Position numbers and translations under genes: made by a program. Positions 8,951-15,170 of a stretch of DNA of 15,575 bases are shown here, in pieces. Origin of the DNA: an uncultured Acetobacteraceae bacterium (GTDB lineage Bacteria > Pseudomonadota > Alphaproteobacteria > Acetobacterales > Acetobacteraceae); assembly GCA_903839965.1 (NCBI GenBank), contig CAIMEK010000426.1, positions 1 through 15,575 on the forward strand, read 5' to 3'. Below the pieces are notes generated by a model, which saw nothing but the letters and a program-made list of their open reading frames with translations, did not search any database and was not told the origin of the DNA. Each line of letters starts with the position of its first letter. The stretch's first letter is position 1.

Positions 8951-8972
8951 GCCGGAACGCCGGTGGACTCAA
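8943..8972 (-). promoter_or_regulatory. cfa: possible promoter of cfa
   Basis: On the minus strand TTGAGT (8967-8972) is followed after 18 nt by CATTGT (8943-8948). The -35 matches consensus at four positions and the -10 at three, so this is a weak prediction. It would place the transcript start inside the dyad just upstream of the gene. Confidence 0.25.
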
Positions 8973-9001
8973 TAGGTGTCGATCACGAAATGGTGTGAGA
9001 T

Positions 9002-9030
9002 CGCCCGCCGCCCGGCAAGGACGGCGGGCG
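9002..9030 (-). terminator. GC hairpin downstream of rplI, probable terminator of the ribosomal operon
   Basis: A perfect 9-bp stem (CGCCCGCCG at 9002-9010 with CGGCGGGCG at 9022-9030) and an 11-nt loop begin five bases past the rplI stop. As with the cfa hairpin, no clear U-tract follows on the minus strand. It probably ends or attenuates the rpsF-rpsR-rplI transcript before cfa. Confidence 0.55.
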
Positions 9031-9035
9031 GAAGC

Positions 9036-9629
9036 TCAGGCCGGCTGCGCCGGTGCCGCGGCGGCAGGGTCCTCGCCGGGCAGCTCCAGCAAGTCCTCGT
9101 TGCTGGGAGCGGCTGGCTCCTCGGTCTCCTCCATGCCGCTGATGCGCTCGCCACGGGCCTGCCGGGTGGCCTCGTCGGCGCTGCGCGCCACGTTGGCGGT
9201 GACCGTCATCACGACTTCGGGATGCAGCACGACGCGGACCTCGGTCAGCCCCAGCGTCTTGATCGGGTGAACGAGCACCACCTGCGAGCGGTTGATGGTG
9301 AGCCCGGCGGCGGTGCAGGCCTCGGCGACGTCGCGCGAGCTGACCGAGCCGTACAGGCTGCCGGACTCGCCGGCCTGGCGGATGATGACGACCGAAAGGC
9401 CGGCAACCCGCTCGACGACGCGCTCGGCTTCCTCGCGGCGCTTGATGTTCTGCGCCTCCAGCTGGGCGCGTTGCTGCTCGAATTTGGTCAGGTTGTCCTT
9501 GCTGGCGCGGATCGCCTTCTTTTGCGGCAACAGGTAGTTGCGGGCGAAGCCGGGCTTCACCTTCACCACTTCGCCCATCTGGCCGAGCTTGTCGACGCGC
9601 TGCAGCAGGATGACTTCAACGGATGCCAT
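9036..9629 (-). CDS. rplI: 50S ribosomal protein L9
   Basis: A large-subunit protein binding 23S rRNA near the L1 stalk. The N-terminal rRNA-binding domain opens MASVEVILLQRVDKLGQMGE and continues VVKVKPGFARNYLLP, the family signature. A long connecting helix (about 42-78) leads to the C-terminal domain ending near residue 152 (VVLHPEVVMTVTANVARS). The product is 197 residues against about 150 in E. coli; the extra roughly 45 residues are an acidic Pro/Ala/Glu-rich tail (EETEEPAAPSNEDLLELPGE) that is probably disordered. The ATG at 9627-9629 has GAGGGG eight nt upstream, and the gene follows rpsR by 12 bp. It is the last gene of the ribosomal operon. Confidence 0.97.
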   Translation of the reverse strand: MASVEVILLQRVDKLGQMGEVVKVKPGFARNYLLPQKKAIRASKDNLTKFEQQRAQLEAQNIKRREEAERVVERVAGLSVVIIRQAGESGSLYGSVSSRDVAEACTAAGLTINRSQVVLVHPIKTLGLTEVRVVLHPEVVMTVTANVARSADEATRQARGERISGMEETEEPAAPSNEDLLELPGEDPAAAAPAQPA

Positions 9630-9641
9630 GACGCGTGCCCC

Positions 9642-9917
9642 TCAGCTTACCACGTAGGGCAGCAAGGCGAGGAAGCGGGCGCGCTTGATCGCGTTCGCCA
9701 GCGCCCGCTGCTTCTTGGCCGAAACCGCGGTGATGCGGCTGGGGACGATCTTGCCGCGCTCGGACAGGAAGCGCGACAGCAGCCGCACGTCCTTGTAGTC
9801 GATCGTCGGTGCGTTCGGCCCCGAGAACGGGCAGGACTTGCGCCGCCGGTAGAACGGGCGGCGGGCGCCAACCGCGGCGCGCCGGGCGGCCGGGTTGATT
9901 TCGGTGCTGTCGGACAT
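9642..9917 (-). CDS. rpsR: 30S ribosomal protein S18
   Basis: A small-subunit protein that binds 16S rRNA as a heterodimer with S6. The 91-residue product has a basic N-terminal region (RRPFYRRRKSCPFSG) and the S18 core IDYKDVRLLSRFLSERGKIV, then SRITAVSAKKQRALANAIKR. It is about 15 residues longer than E. coli S18, the extra length being at the N terminus. The ATG at 9915-9917 lies 6 bp after the rpsF stop, and its GGAG ribosome-binding site is inside the end of rpsF, so translation is probably coupled. This fits the need for equal amounts of S6 and S18. Confidence 0.97.
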   Translation of the reverse strand: MSDSTEINPAARRAAVGARRPFYRRRKSCPFSGPNAPTIDYKDVRLLSRFLSERGKIVPSRITAVSAKKQRALANAIKRARFLALLPYVVS

Positions 9918-9923
9918 CGGCCG

Positions 9924-10454
9924 CTACTCCTCGAGTCCGTGGAATTCGTCGCGTTCGCGCGGCAGCGTGTCCTCGCGGGCACGGAACTCCTCGCGGTCGT
10001 CGTAGCCGCGCTTGCGGCCGGATTCGAAGCGGCCGGCGGGCTTGGGCCCGCGGAAGCCGCGCTCGCGATCGTCGGACTTGCGCGACAGGATGGCGCTCTG
10101 GGCCTCCTCGAACGCCTCCACCCGGATGGTCATGAAGCGCAGCACGTCCTCGTTCAGGCGAAGCTGCCGCTCCATTTCCAGCACCGAGGCGGGGGCCGCG
10201 TCGATGCCGAGCAGCATGTAGTGGCCCTTGCGGTTCTTGTTGATCCGGTAGGCCAGGCTGCGCAGGCCCCAGTACTCGCGCTTTTTCACCGACACGCTGG
10301 GGCGCGGGCTCTCGGGCTCGCCCTCGGCGGGCGGCGGGGCGGGGGGCAGCCCCTTGTCGGCGTCGAGCTGCGCGCCGATGCCGTCGGCGATGGACTCGAC
10401 CTGCTGTTGGGTGACGTCGTTCCGTGCAATGAACACGGTTTCGTAAAGCGGCAT
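9924..10454 (-). CDS. rpsF: 30S ribosomal protein S6 with proline-rich insertion and charged C-terminal tail
   Basis: S6 partners S18 on the platform of the 30S subunit. The 176-residue product shows the S6 core in two parts: MPLYETVFIARNDVTQQQVE at the start, and KKREYWGLRSLAYRINKNRK from residue 57, then GHYMLLGIDA, MERQLRLNEDVLR and RVEAFEE. Between them, residues about 34-56 hold GLPPAPPPAEGEPESPRPSV, where other S6 proteins have a short turn. After residue 122 a charged Arg/Asp/Glu tail of about 55 residues follows; such tails are common in alphaproteobacterial S6. The ATG at 10452-10454 has AGGGAGA upstream. A very long upstream extension of this frame runs antisense through fabD and fabG and is not a gene. 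First gene of rpsF-rpsR-rplI. Confidence 0.96.
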   Translation of the reverse strand: MPLYETVFIARNDVTQQQVESIADGIGAQLDADKGLPPAPPPAEGEPESPRPSVSVKKREYWGLRSLAYRINKNRKGHYMLLGIDAAPASVLEMERQLRLNEDVLRFMTIRVEAFEEAQSAILSRKSDDRERGFRGPKPAGRFESGRKRGYDDREEFRAREDTLPRERDEFHGLEE

Positions 10455-10483
10455 GGGATCTCCCTCTGGCTTGTCTCTACCCC

Positions 10484-10511
10484 GGACCGCTCTCCTGAAG
10501 GAAAATGGTCC
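10484..10511 (-). promoter_or_regulatory. hairpin in the rpsF mRNA leader, candidate S6:S18 autoregulatory site
   Basis: In the minus-strand leader, GGACC (10507-10511) can pair with GGTCC (10484-10488). Inside it a second stem TTTCC/GGAGA closes a four-base TTCA loop, with a two-by-two internal loop between the stems. In many bacteria an rpsF leader hairpin binds the S6:S18 complex to repress translation; whether this one has the defining features is not established here. Confidence 0.35.
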
Positions 10512-10577
10512 CGTGCCACCATTGGCGCGTGGGCATAGCCGGGGGAGGCCGTCTCCGCCCGGCAGGGAAGGCGGCGG

Positions 10578-10605
10578 CTTATACACGGGTGCCGGGTGGA
10601 TGCAA
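10578..10605 (-). promoter_or_regulatory. probable promoter of rpsF-rpsR-rplI
   Basis: On the minus strand TTGCAT (10600-10605) and TATAAG (10578-10583) are separated by 16 nt. The -10 matches consensus at five of six positions, and the -35 at its TTG core. Transcription would start near 10571, leaving a leader of about 115 nt that contains the hairpin at 10484-10511. Confidence 0.5.
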
Positions 10606-10634
10606 GTGGCTGGGGGAAAATGCAGGTCGGCTGA

Positions 10635-10663
10635 TTGACAGTATCCGTGGGCGAAGCTACGCC
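10635..10663 (+). promoter_or_regulatory. possible promoter of fabD
   Basis: A perfect TTGACA -35 box lies at 10635-10640. The matching -10 is poor: TACGCC at 10658-10663 after 17 nt, or CTACGC one base closer. The start would lie about 35-40 bp before fabD. The TTG of this box also opens the fabD frame, but it is much more likely promoter than start codon. Confidence 0.4.
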
Positions 10664-10706
10664 GCGCGCCCATCCGCCCTTCATCAATCTCGGGAATCGT
10701 TTCGTC

Positions 10707-11663
10707 ATGCCGGTGCACGCATTCATCTTCCCGGGCCAGGGCAGCCAGGCCGTCGGCATGGGCCGCGACCTCGCCGCCGCCTTTGCGTCCGCGCGTGAAC
10801 TGTTCGAGGAAATCGATGAGGCGCTGCAGCAGCGGCTGTCGCGGCTGATGTTCGAGGGACCGTCCGAACTGCTCACCCTGACCGAGAACACCCAGCCCGC
10901 GCTGATGGCGCATTCGCTGGCGGTGCTGCGGGTGCTGGAGCGGGAAGGCGGGCTGGTGCTGGCCGACCGTGCCGCGGTGGTGGCCGGCCACTCGCTCGGC
11001 GAATACAGCGCGCTGGTCGCCGCCGGCGCGTTCACGCCGGTGCAGGCCGCCCGGCTGCTGCGGCTGCGCGGCCAGGCCATGCAGAAGGCCGTGCCGGCAG
11101 GGGTGGGCGCCATGGCGGCGTTGATCGGCGCGGACATGGAACAGGCCATCGCGATCTGCGCCGAGGCTGCCGAGGGGCCGGAAGGCCGCGAGGTGGTCGA
11201 GCCGGCCAACGACAACGGCGGCGGGCAGGTGGTCATTTCCGGCCATAAGGCGGCGGTCGAACGCGCCATCGACGTGGCGAAGACGAAAGGGGTGCGGCGG
11301 GCGATGCTGCTCGCGGTGTCCGCGCCGTTCCATTGCGCGCTGATGGCCCCGGCGGCCGATGCCATGGCAGAGGCGCTTGAAAACGCGCCGCCGGCCGCGC
11401 CGCTGGTGCCGGTGGTGACCAACGTTTCGGCCGCCAAGGCTACCGATCCGGCCGAGATCGTGCAGTTGCTGGTGCGCCAGGTGACCGCCACGGTACGCTG
11501 GCGCGAGGACGTGGAGACCATGCTGGGGCTGGGCGTGGACAGCTTCGTCGAACTCGGCGCCGGCAAGGTGCTGTCCGGGCTGGTGAAGCGCATCGCCCCG
11601 GACGCCACGGCAACCCCGGTGGGCACGCCCGCCGATATCGAGCAGTTCCTGAAAACCCTGTAG
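10707..11663 (+). CDS. fabD: malonyl-CoA:ACP transacylase FabD
   Basis: It loads malonate from malonyl-CoA onto acyl carrier protein, feeding type II fatty-acid synthesis. The 318-residue product has FPGQGSQ at 8-14 (oxyanion-hole Gln11), the nucleophile Ser96 in GHSLGEYSAL, the substrate-binding Arg121 in RLRGQAMQ, and the catalytic His209 in SAPFHCALM. The C-terminal FVELGAGKVLSGLVKR is also characteristic. The ATG at 10707-10709 is chosen because MPVHAFIFPGQG is the family start; the 24 upstream codons cover the TTGACA promoter box. A GGGA lies 11 nt before it, a weak ribosome-binding site. It is first of fabD-fabG-acpP-fabF, and the fabG start is 12 bp downstream. Confidence 0.97.
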   Translation: MPVHAFIFPGQGSQAVGMGRDLAAAFASARELFEEIDEALQQRLSRLMFEGPSELLTLTENTQPALMAHSLAVLRVLEREGGLVLADRAAVVAGHSLGEYSALVAAGAFTPVQAARLLRLRGQAMQKAVPAGVGAMAALIGADMEQAIAICAEAAEGPEGREVVEPANDNGGGQVVISGHKAAVERAIDVAKTKGVRRAMLLAVSAPFHCALMAPAADAMAEALENAPPAAPLVPVVTNVSAAKATDPAEIVQLLVRQVTATVRWREDVETMLGLGVDSFVELGAGKVLSGLVKRIAPDATATPVGTPADIEQFLKTL

Positions 11664-11675
11664 GGGAGCGTCGAC

Positions 11676-12413
11676 ATGTTCCGGCTGGACGGCAAGACGG
11701 CCCTGGTGACCGGCGCCTCCGGTGCCATCGGCGGGGCGATCGTGCGTGCGCTGCATGGCCTGGGCGCGGTCACCGTGCTTTCCGACATGCGGCGCGAGGG
11801 CATGGAGGCGCTGGCCACGGAGCTGGGCGAGCGCACGCACATATGCATGGCCGACCTGCGCGACCCGGCGGCGCCCGACGCGCTGGTGGCCGCCGCCGAG
11901 GCGGCCGCGGGGCCGCTGTCCATCCTGATCAACAACGCCGGCCTGACGCGCGACATGCTGGCGTTGCGGATGAAGGACGAGGACTGGCAACTGGTGATGG
12001 ACGTCGACCTGACCGCCCCGTTCCGGCTGTCCAGGGCGGTGCTGAAGACCATGCTGCGCCAGCGCGCGGGGCGGATCGTGTCGATTGCCTCGGTGGTCGG
12101 GGCGATCGGCAATGCGGGGCAGGCGAACTACGCCGCCGCCAAGGCGGGCCTGGCCGGCATGAGCAAGGCGCTGGCGCGGGAAGTGGCCTCGCGCGGCATT
12201 ACGGTGAACCTGGTGGCGCCCGGCTTCGTGGCGACGCCGATGACGGAGACGCTGACGGAGCCGCAGAAGGCCAAGCTGTCCGAGGCGATCCCGCTGGGCC
12301 GCCTGGGCCAGCCGGCCGACGTGGCGGCGGCGGTTGCCTACCTGGTCAGCGATGAGGCGGCGTGGGTGACCGGAGCCACGTTGCACGTCAATGGCGGCAT
12401 GGCCATGCTCTGA
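11676..12413 (+). CDS. fabG: 3-oxoacyl-ACP reductase FabG
   Basis: An NADPH-dependent short-chain dehydrogenase reducing 3-oxoacyl-ACP to 3-hydroxyacyl-ACP. The 245-residue product has the cofactor motif TGASGAIG at 12-19, NNAG at 86-89, and the catalytic Ser139, Tyr152 and Lys156 (SIASVVGAIGNAGQANYAAAK). APGFVATPMT and the C-terminal TGATLHVNGGMAML agree with FabG specifically. One oddity: aligned by eye to E. coli FabG (EEWNDIIETNLSS), the fourth catalytic-tetrad residue, normally Asn, is Asp111 here (EDWQLVMDVDLTA). The ATG at 11676-11678 has GGGGAG seven nt upstream. A hairpin lies 8 bp after the stop, so acpP may be partly independent. Confidence 0.96.
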   Translation: MFRLDGKTALVTGASGAIGGAIVRALHGLGAVTVLSDMRREGMEALATELGERTHICMADLRDPAAPDALVAAAEAAAGPLSILINNAGLTRDMLALRMKDEDWQLVMDVDLTAPFRLSRAVLKTMLRQRAGRIVSIASVVGAIGNAGQANYAAAKAGLAGMSKALAREVASRGITVNLVAPGFVATPMTETLTEPQKAKLSEAIPLGRLGQPADVAAAVAYLVSDEAAWVTGATLHVNGGMAML

Positions 12414-12421
12414 TTTGCCGG

Positions 12422-12439
12422 CCCGGCGATGCAGCCGGG
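12422..12439 (+). terminator. short hairpin after fabG, possible attenuator or processing site
   Basis: CCCGGC (12422-12427) pairs with GCCGGG (12434-12439) around a 6-nt loop, 8 bp past the fabG stop. Only TTGG follows, with no T-run, so it may lower or process read-through into acpP rather than stop transcription. Confidence 0.35.
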
Positions 12440-12468
12440 TTGGCGCTTATGACAAAACCGTGCTAAGC
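12440..12468 (+). promoter_or_regulatory. weak candidate promoter for acpP in the fabG-acpP gap
   Basis: The 201-bp gap before acpP is much longer than the others in this cluster. TTGGCG (12440-12445) followed after 17 nt by CTAAGC (12463-12468), with an AT-richer spacer, is the best candidate; both boxes are poor matches. The rest of the gap holds a GGCGCGCGCC palindrome (12469-12478) and a 6-bp stem (12523-12528 with 12542-12547) in the presumed leader. Confidence 0.25.
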
Positions 12469-12614
12469 GGCGCGCGCCCTCGTCCGGGGTGGCTGCGCGG
12501 CGCCGTTTGGGTCTGCCCCGTCGGCCCGCCGGTCCAGCGAACGGGCCAGGATGGCGGGCGGATTGGACGACAGGCGCGTAGACCAGGAACCGGCAGGCAG
12601 GAGTCGAAATTCTG

Positions 12615-12854
12615 ATGAGCGAGATCGCCGACAAGGTGAAGAAGATCGTGGTGGAGCACCTCGGTGTCGAGGAAGGCAAGGTGACCCCTGAGGCGTCGTT
12701 CATCGACGACCTGGGCGCCGACAGCCTCGACACCGTCGAACTGGTGATGGCCTTCGAAGAGGCGTTCGGGGTGGAGATTCCCGAGGACGCGGCGGAGAAG
12801 ATCAGCACCGTCAAGGATGCGATCGAATATATCGAGAAGCAGAAGGCCGCCTGA
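12615..12854 (+). CDS. acpP: acyl carrier protein
   Basis: A 79-residue acidic carrier that holds growing acyl chains on a 4'-phosphopantetheine arm. The attachment site is Ser37 in the DSL motif (LGADSLDTVELVMAFEE). The whole four-helix sequence is canonical, from MSEIADKVKKIVVEHLGVEE through FGVEIPEDAAEKISTVKDAI. The ATG at 12615-12617 has AGGAG 11 nt upstream. It sits between fabG and fabF, whose enzymes act on its acyl chains. The short lysine/alanine C terminus is normal. Confidence 0.98.
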   Translation: MSEIADKVKKIVVEHLGVEEGKVTPEASFIDDLGADSLDTVELVMAFEEAFGVEIPEDAAEKISTVKDAIEYIEKQKAA

Positions 12855-12894
12855 ACCGGCACTACGCGGACAACAACGGGCAAGGATGGCAGCG

Positions 12895-14157
12895 ATGCGG
12901 CGCGTGGTGGTGACGGGCATGGGTATCGCTTGCCCGCTCGGACTGGGCGTGGCGAACGTCTGGAAGCGCCTGCTCGAGGGTGAATCGGGCATCCGGGCGA
13001 TCGAGTCATTCAGCGTGACTGAGCTGACGGCGAAGATCGCCGGCCAGATTCCGTTGGGGCCGAAGGCCGAAGGCAGGCTTGATATCGGCGAATGGATACC
13101 GGTGAAGGACCATCGCAAGATGGACCGCTTTATCCAGTATGCGCTCGTCGCCGCCAGCGAGGCGGTGGAGGATTCCGGCTGGAAGCCGGAAGACGAAGCC
13201 GACCGCTGCGCCACCGGCGTGATGGTGGGCAGCGGCATCGGCGGCCTGGAGACGATCTACGAGGCTTCCATCCTGGTGCATGACGGCAAGGCGCGACGGC
13301 TGTCGCCGTTCTTCATTCCGTCTGCCCTGATCAACCTCGCGTCCGGCCACATTTCCATCAAGTATGGGTTCAAGGGGCCGAACCATGCCGTGGTCACGGC
13401 CTGCGCCACCGGCGTGCACGCGCTCGGCGACGCTTCGCGGCTGATCGTGCTGGGCGACGCCGATGTGATGGTGGCGGGCGGGACCGAGGCGGCCGTCAAC
13501 CCGCTCGGGATCGCCGGGTTCTGCGCTTCGCGGGCGCTGTCCACCGGTTTCAACGCGACCCCGGCCAAGGCCTCGCGGCCCTGGGACCGCGACCGTGACG
13601 GCTTCGTTATGGGCGAAGGCTCAGGGGTGGTGGTGCTGGAGGAGTATGAGCACGCCAGGAAGCGCGGCGCCAAGATTTACGCCGAAGTCTGCGGCTATGG
13701 GATGTCCGGCGACGCGTTCCACATCACCGCGCCGGCGGACGGCCACGAGGGCGCGTTTCGCGCCATGACGGCGGCCCTGCGCAACGGGCGGATCGAGCCC
13801 GGGCAGATCCAGTACGTGAACGCGCACGGCACCTCCACGCCGCTCGGGGACGACCTGGAGCTCGCGGCGGTGGAGCGGCTGTTCGGCGATGCGGCGAAGG
13901 GGCTCGCGATGTCGTCGACCAAGTCCTCGATCGGCCACCTGCTGGGCGCGGCCGGGGCGGTCGAGGCAATCTTCTCGGTGCTCGCGGTGCGCGACAATGT
14001 GGCGCCGCCGACCTTGAACCTGGACAATCCGAGCCGCGAGAGCCCGATCGACCGGGTGGCGCATACCACCCAGGAACGGCACATCGAGGTGGCGCTGTCG
14101 AACAGTTTCGGGTTCGGCGGCACCAACGCCTCCATCCTGTTCCGCAAGGCGAGCTGA
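12895..14157 (+). CDS. fabF: 3-oxoacyl-ACP synthase II (KAS II) FabF
   Basis: The elongating condensing enzyme that joins malonyl-ACP to acyl-ACP. The 420-residue product has the thiolase fold with Cys170 in VVTACATGVHAL, His311 in NAHGTSTPLGD, Lys343 in STKSSIGH and His348 in the same motif: the Cys-His-His triad plus lysine of KAS I/II. GEGSGVVVLEEYEHA and SNSFGFGGTNA agree. I choose the ATG at 12895-12897 (MRRVVVTGMG), which has AAGGA eight nt upstream; the ATG at 12886-12888 would add only MAA, and the frame extends further back into acpP. It follows acpP by 40 bp. FabF rather than FabB is favoured by synteny with acpP. Confidence 0.96.
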   Translation: MRRVVVTGMGIACPLGLGVANVWKRLLEGESGIRAIESFSVTELTAKIAGQIPLGPKAEGRLDIGEWIPVKDHRKMDRFIQYALVAASEAVEDSGWKPEDEADRCATGVMVGSGIGGLETIYEASILVHDGKARRLSPFFIPSALINLASGHISIKYGFKGPNHAVVTACATGVHALGDASRLIVLGDADVMVAGGTEAAVNPLGIAGFCASRALSTGFNATPAKASRPWDRDRDGFVMGEGSGVVVLEEYEHARKRGAKIYAEVCGYGMSGDAFHITAPADGHEGAFRAMTAALRNGRIEPGQIQYVNAHGTSTPLGDDLELAAVERLFGDAAKGLAMSSTKSSIGHLLGAAGAVEAIFSVLAVRDNVAPPTLNLDNPSRESPIDRVAHTTQERHIEVALSNSFGFGGTNASILFRKAS

Positions 14158-14174
14158 TCCGGCGCTCAGCGCCC

Positions 14175-15155
14175 ATGCGGCGCCGCACGCTCGCGATCCT
14201 GGCCGGGGTGCTGCTGACGGTTGTCGGGGCCGGAGCGTGGGGCTGGCATGGCGTGCTGGCGCGCTACGAGCAAGCGGGGCCGCTGACAGAGACGCGGGCG
14301 GTACAGGTGCCGCGTGGCACGCCGCAGCAGGTCGCCGAGGCGCTGGTCGCGGCCGCGGTCATCGACAGCGTCACCGCGTTCCGCCTCGCCGTCATGGCGA
14401 GTCGCGGCGCCGGCACGCTGCATGCGGCCGAACTGGCTTTTCCCGCCCACGCCTCGTTGCGCACCGTGTTGTCGGTGCTGCGCAACGGACGTCCGGTGCA
14501 GCACCGGATTACCATTCCGGAAGGGTTGACCGCCGCCCAGGTGGCGCAGTTGGTGGACCGGACGGCGGCGCTGGCCGGCCCGACACCGGTGCCGGCGGAA
14601 GGGGCGGTGCTGCCGGAAACCTATGAATTCGAGCGCGGCACCACCCGCGACGCGCTGGTGGAGCGGGCCACGGCGGCGATGACGCGCCTGCTGGCGCAGA
14701 CCTGGGAACATCGCGAGGACGGCCTGCCGCTGGCCAGCCCGCAGGAGCTGCTCACGCTGGCGAGCATCGTCGAGCGCGAAACCGCCCGGCCGGAGGAGCG
14801 GCCGCTGGTGGCGGCGGTGTTCTTCAACCGGTTGCGCCGGGGGATGAAGCTGCAATCGGACCCGACGGTGATCTACGCCGTCTCCGGTGGGGCGGGGGTG
14901 CTGGACCGGCCGCTGACCCGGGTCGACCTGGAGTGGCCGACTCCGTACAATACCTATGGGATGGCTGGGCTGCCGCCCGGGCCGATCGCCAGCCCGGGGG
15001 TCGCCTCGTTGCGGGCGGTGGCGCATCCGGCGCACACCGAAAACCTGTATTTCGTGGCCGACGGCAACGGTGGGCACGTCTTTTCGCGCACGCTGGAGGA
15101 ACACAACCGCAACGTGAGCCGCTGGCGCGCCCAAGGGGACCCGCCGGTCCGCTGA
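14175..15155 (+). CDS. mltG: endolytic murein transglycosylase MltG (YceG-like)
   Basis: An inner-membrane lytic transglycosylase that cleaves nascent glycan strands and may set their length. The 326-residue product has an N-terminal anchor (hydrophobic residues about 7-24 after MRRRT), a LysM-like region that includes VPRGTPQQVAEAL, and the YceG catalytic domain. Family marks are IPEGLTAAQVA from residue 114, LPETYEF at 146-152, and the catalytic Glu200 in ASIVERET, equivalent to E218 of E. coli MltG; then VFFNRLRRGMKLQSDPTV, WPTPYNTY and GLPPGPIASPG. It starts 17 bp after fabF without a strong ribosome-binding site and is probably cotranscribed. The fabF-mltG pair is common in proteobacteria. 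Confidence 0.95.
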   Translation: MRRRTLAILAGVLLTVVGAGAWGWHGVLARYEQAGPLTETRAVQVPRGTPQQVAEALVAAAVIDSVTAFRLAVMASRGAGTLHAAELAFPAHASLRTVLSVLRNGRPVQHRITIPEGLTAAQVAQLVDRTAALAGPTPVPAEGAVLPETYEFERGTTRDALVERATAAMTRLLAQTWEHREDGLPLASPQELLTLASIVERETARPEERPLVAAVFFNRLRRGMKLQSDPTVIYAVSGGAGVLDRPLTRVDLEWPTPYNTYGMAGLPPGPIASPGVASLRAVAHPAHTENLYFVADGNGGHVFSRTLEEHNRNVSRWRAQGDPPVR

Positions 15156-15166
15156 GGCTGCAGCCT
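15155..15166. terminator. short palindrome between convergent mltG and cysK genes
   Basis: AGGCTGCAGCCT is a perfect 12-bp palindrome that begins at the last base of the mltG stop codon and fills most of the 15-bp gap before the convergent gene. It could form a 4-bp stem with a TGCA loop on either strand and act as a weak shared terminator, but the stem is short. Confidence 0.25.
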
Positions 15167-15170
15167 GGCT

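Noticed and set aside
8976..10538. A 520-codon plus-strand open frame across the complement of rplI, rpsR and rpsF
   Set aside because: It spans the complement of three certain ribosomal protein genes and their spacers, and no domain is recognisable.
10635..10706. N-terminal extension of fabD from the TTG at 10635
   Set aside because: The TTG is part of a perfect TTGACA box, and conserved FabD sequence begins at MPVHAFIFPGQG.
9924..12386. An 820-codon open frame on the minus strand opposite fabD and fabG, continuous with rpsF
   Set aside because: Only the last 177 codons are real (rpsF). The rest is antisense to two certain genes and is Arg/His/Gly/Gln-rich low-complexity sequence typical of high-GC shadow frames, with no recognisable domain.
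12391..12615. A 74-codon plus-strand frame filling the fabG-acpP gap
   Set aside because: It starts inside fabG, crosses two hairpins and a palindrome, has no ribosome-binding site and shows random GC-rich composition; a leader is more likely.
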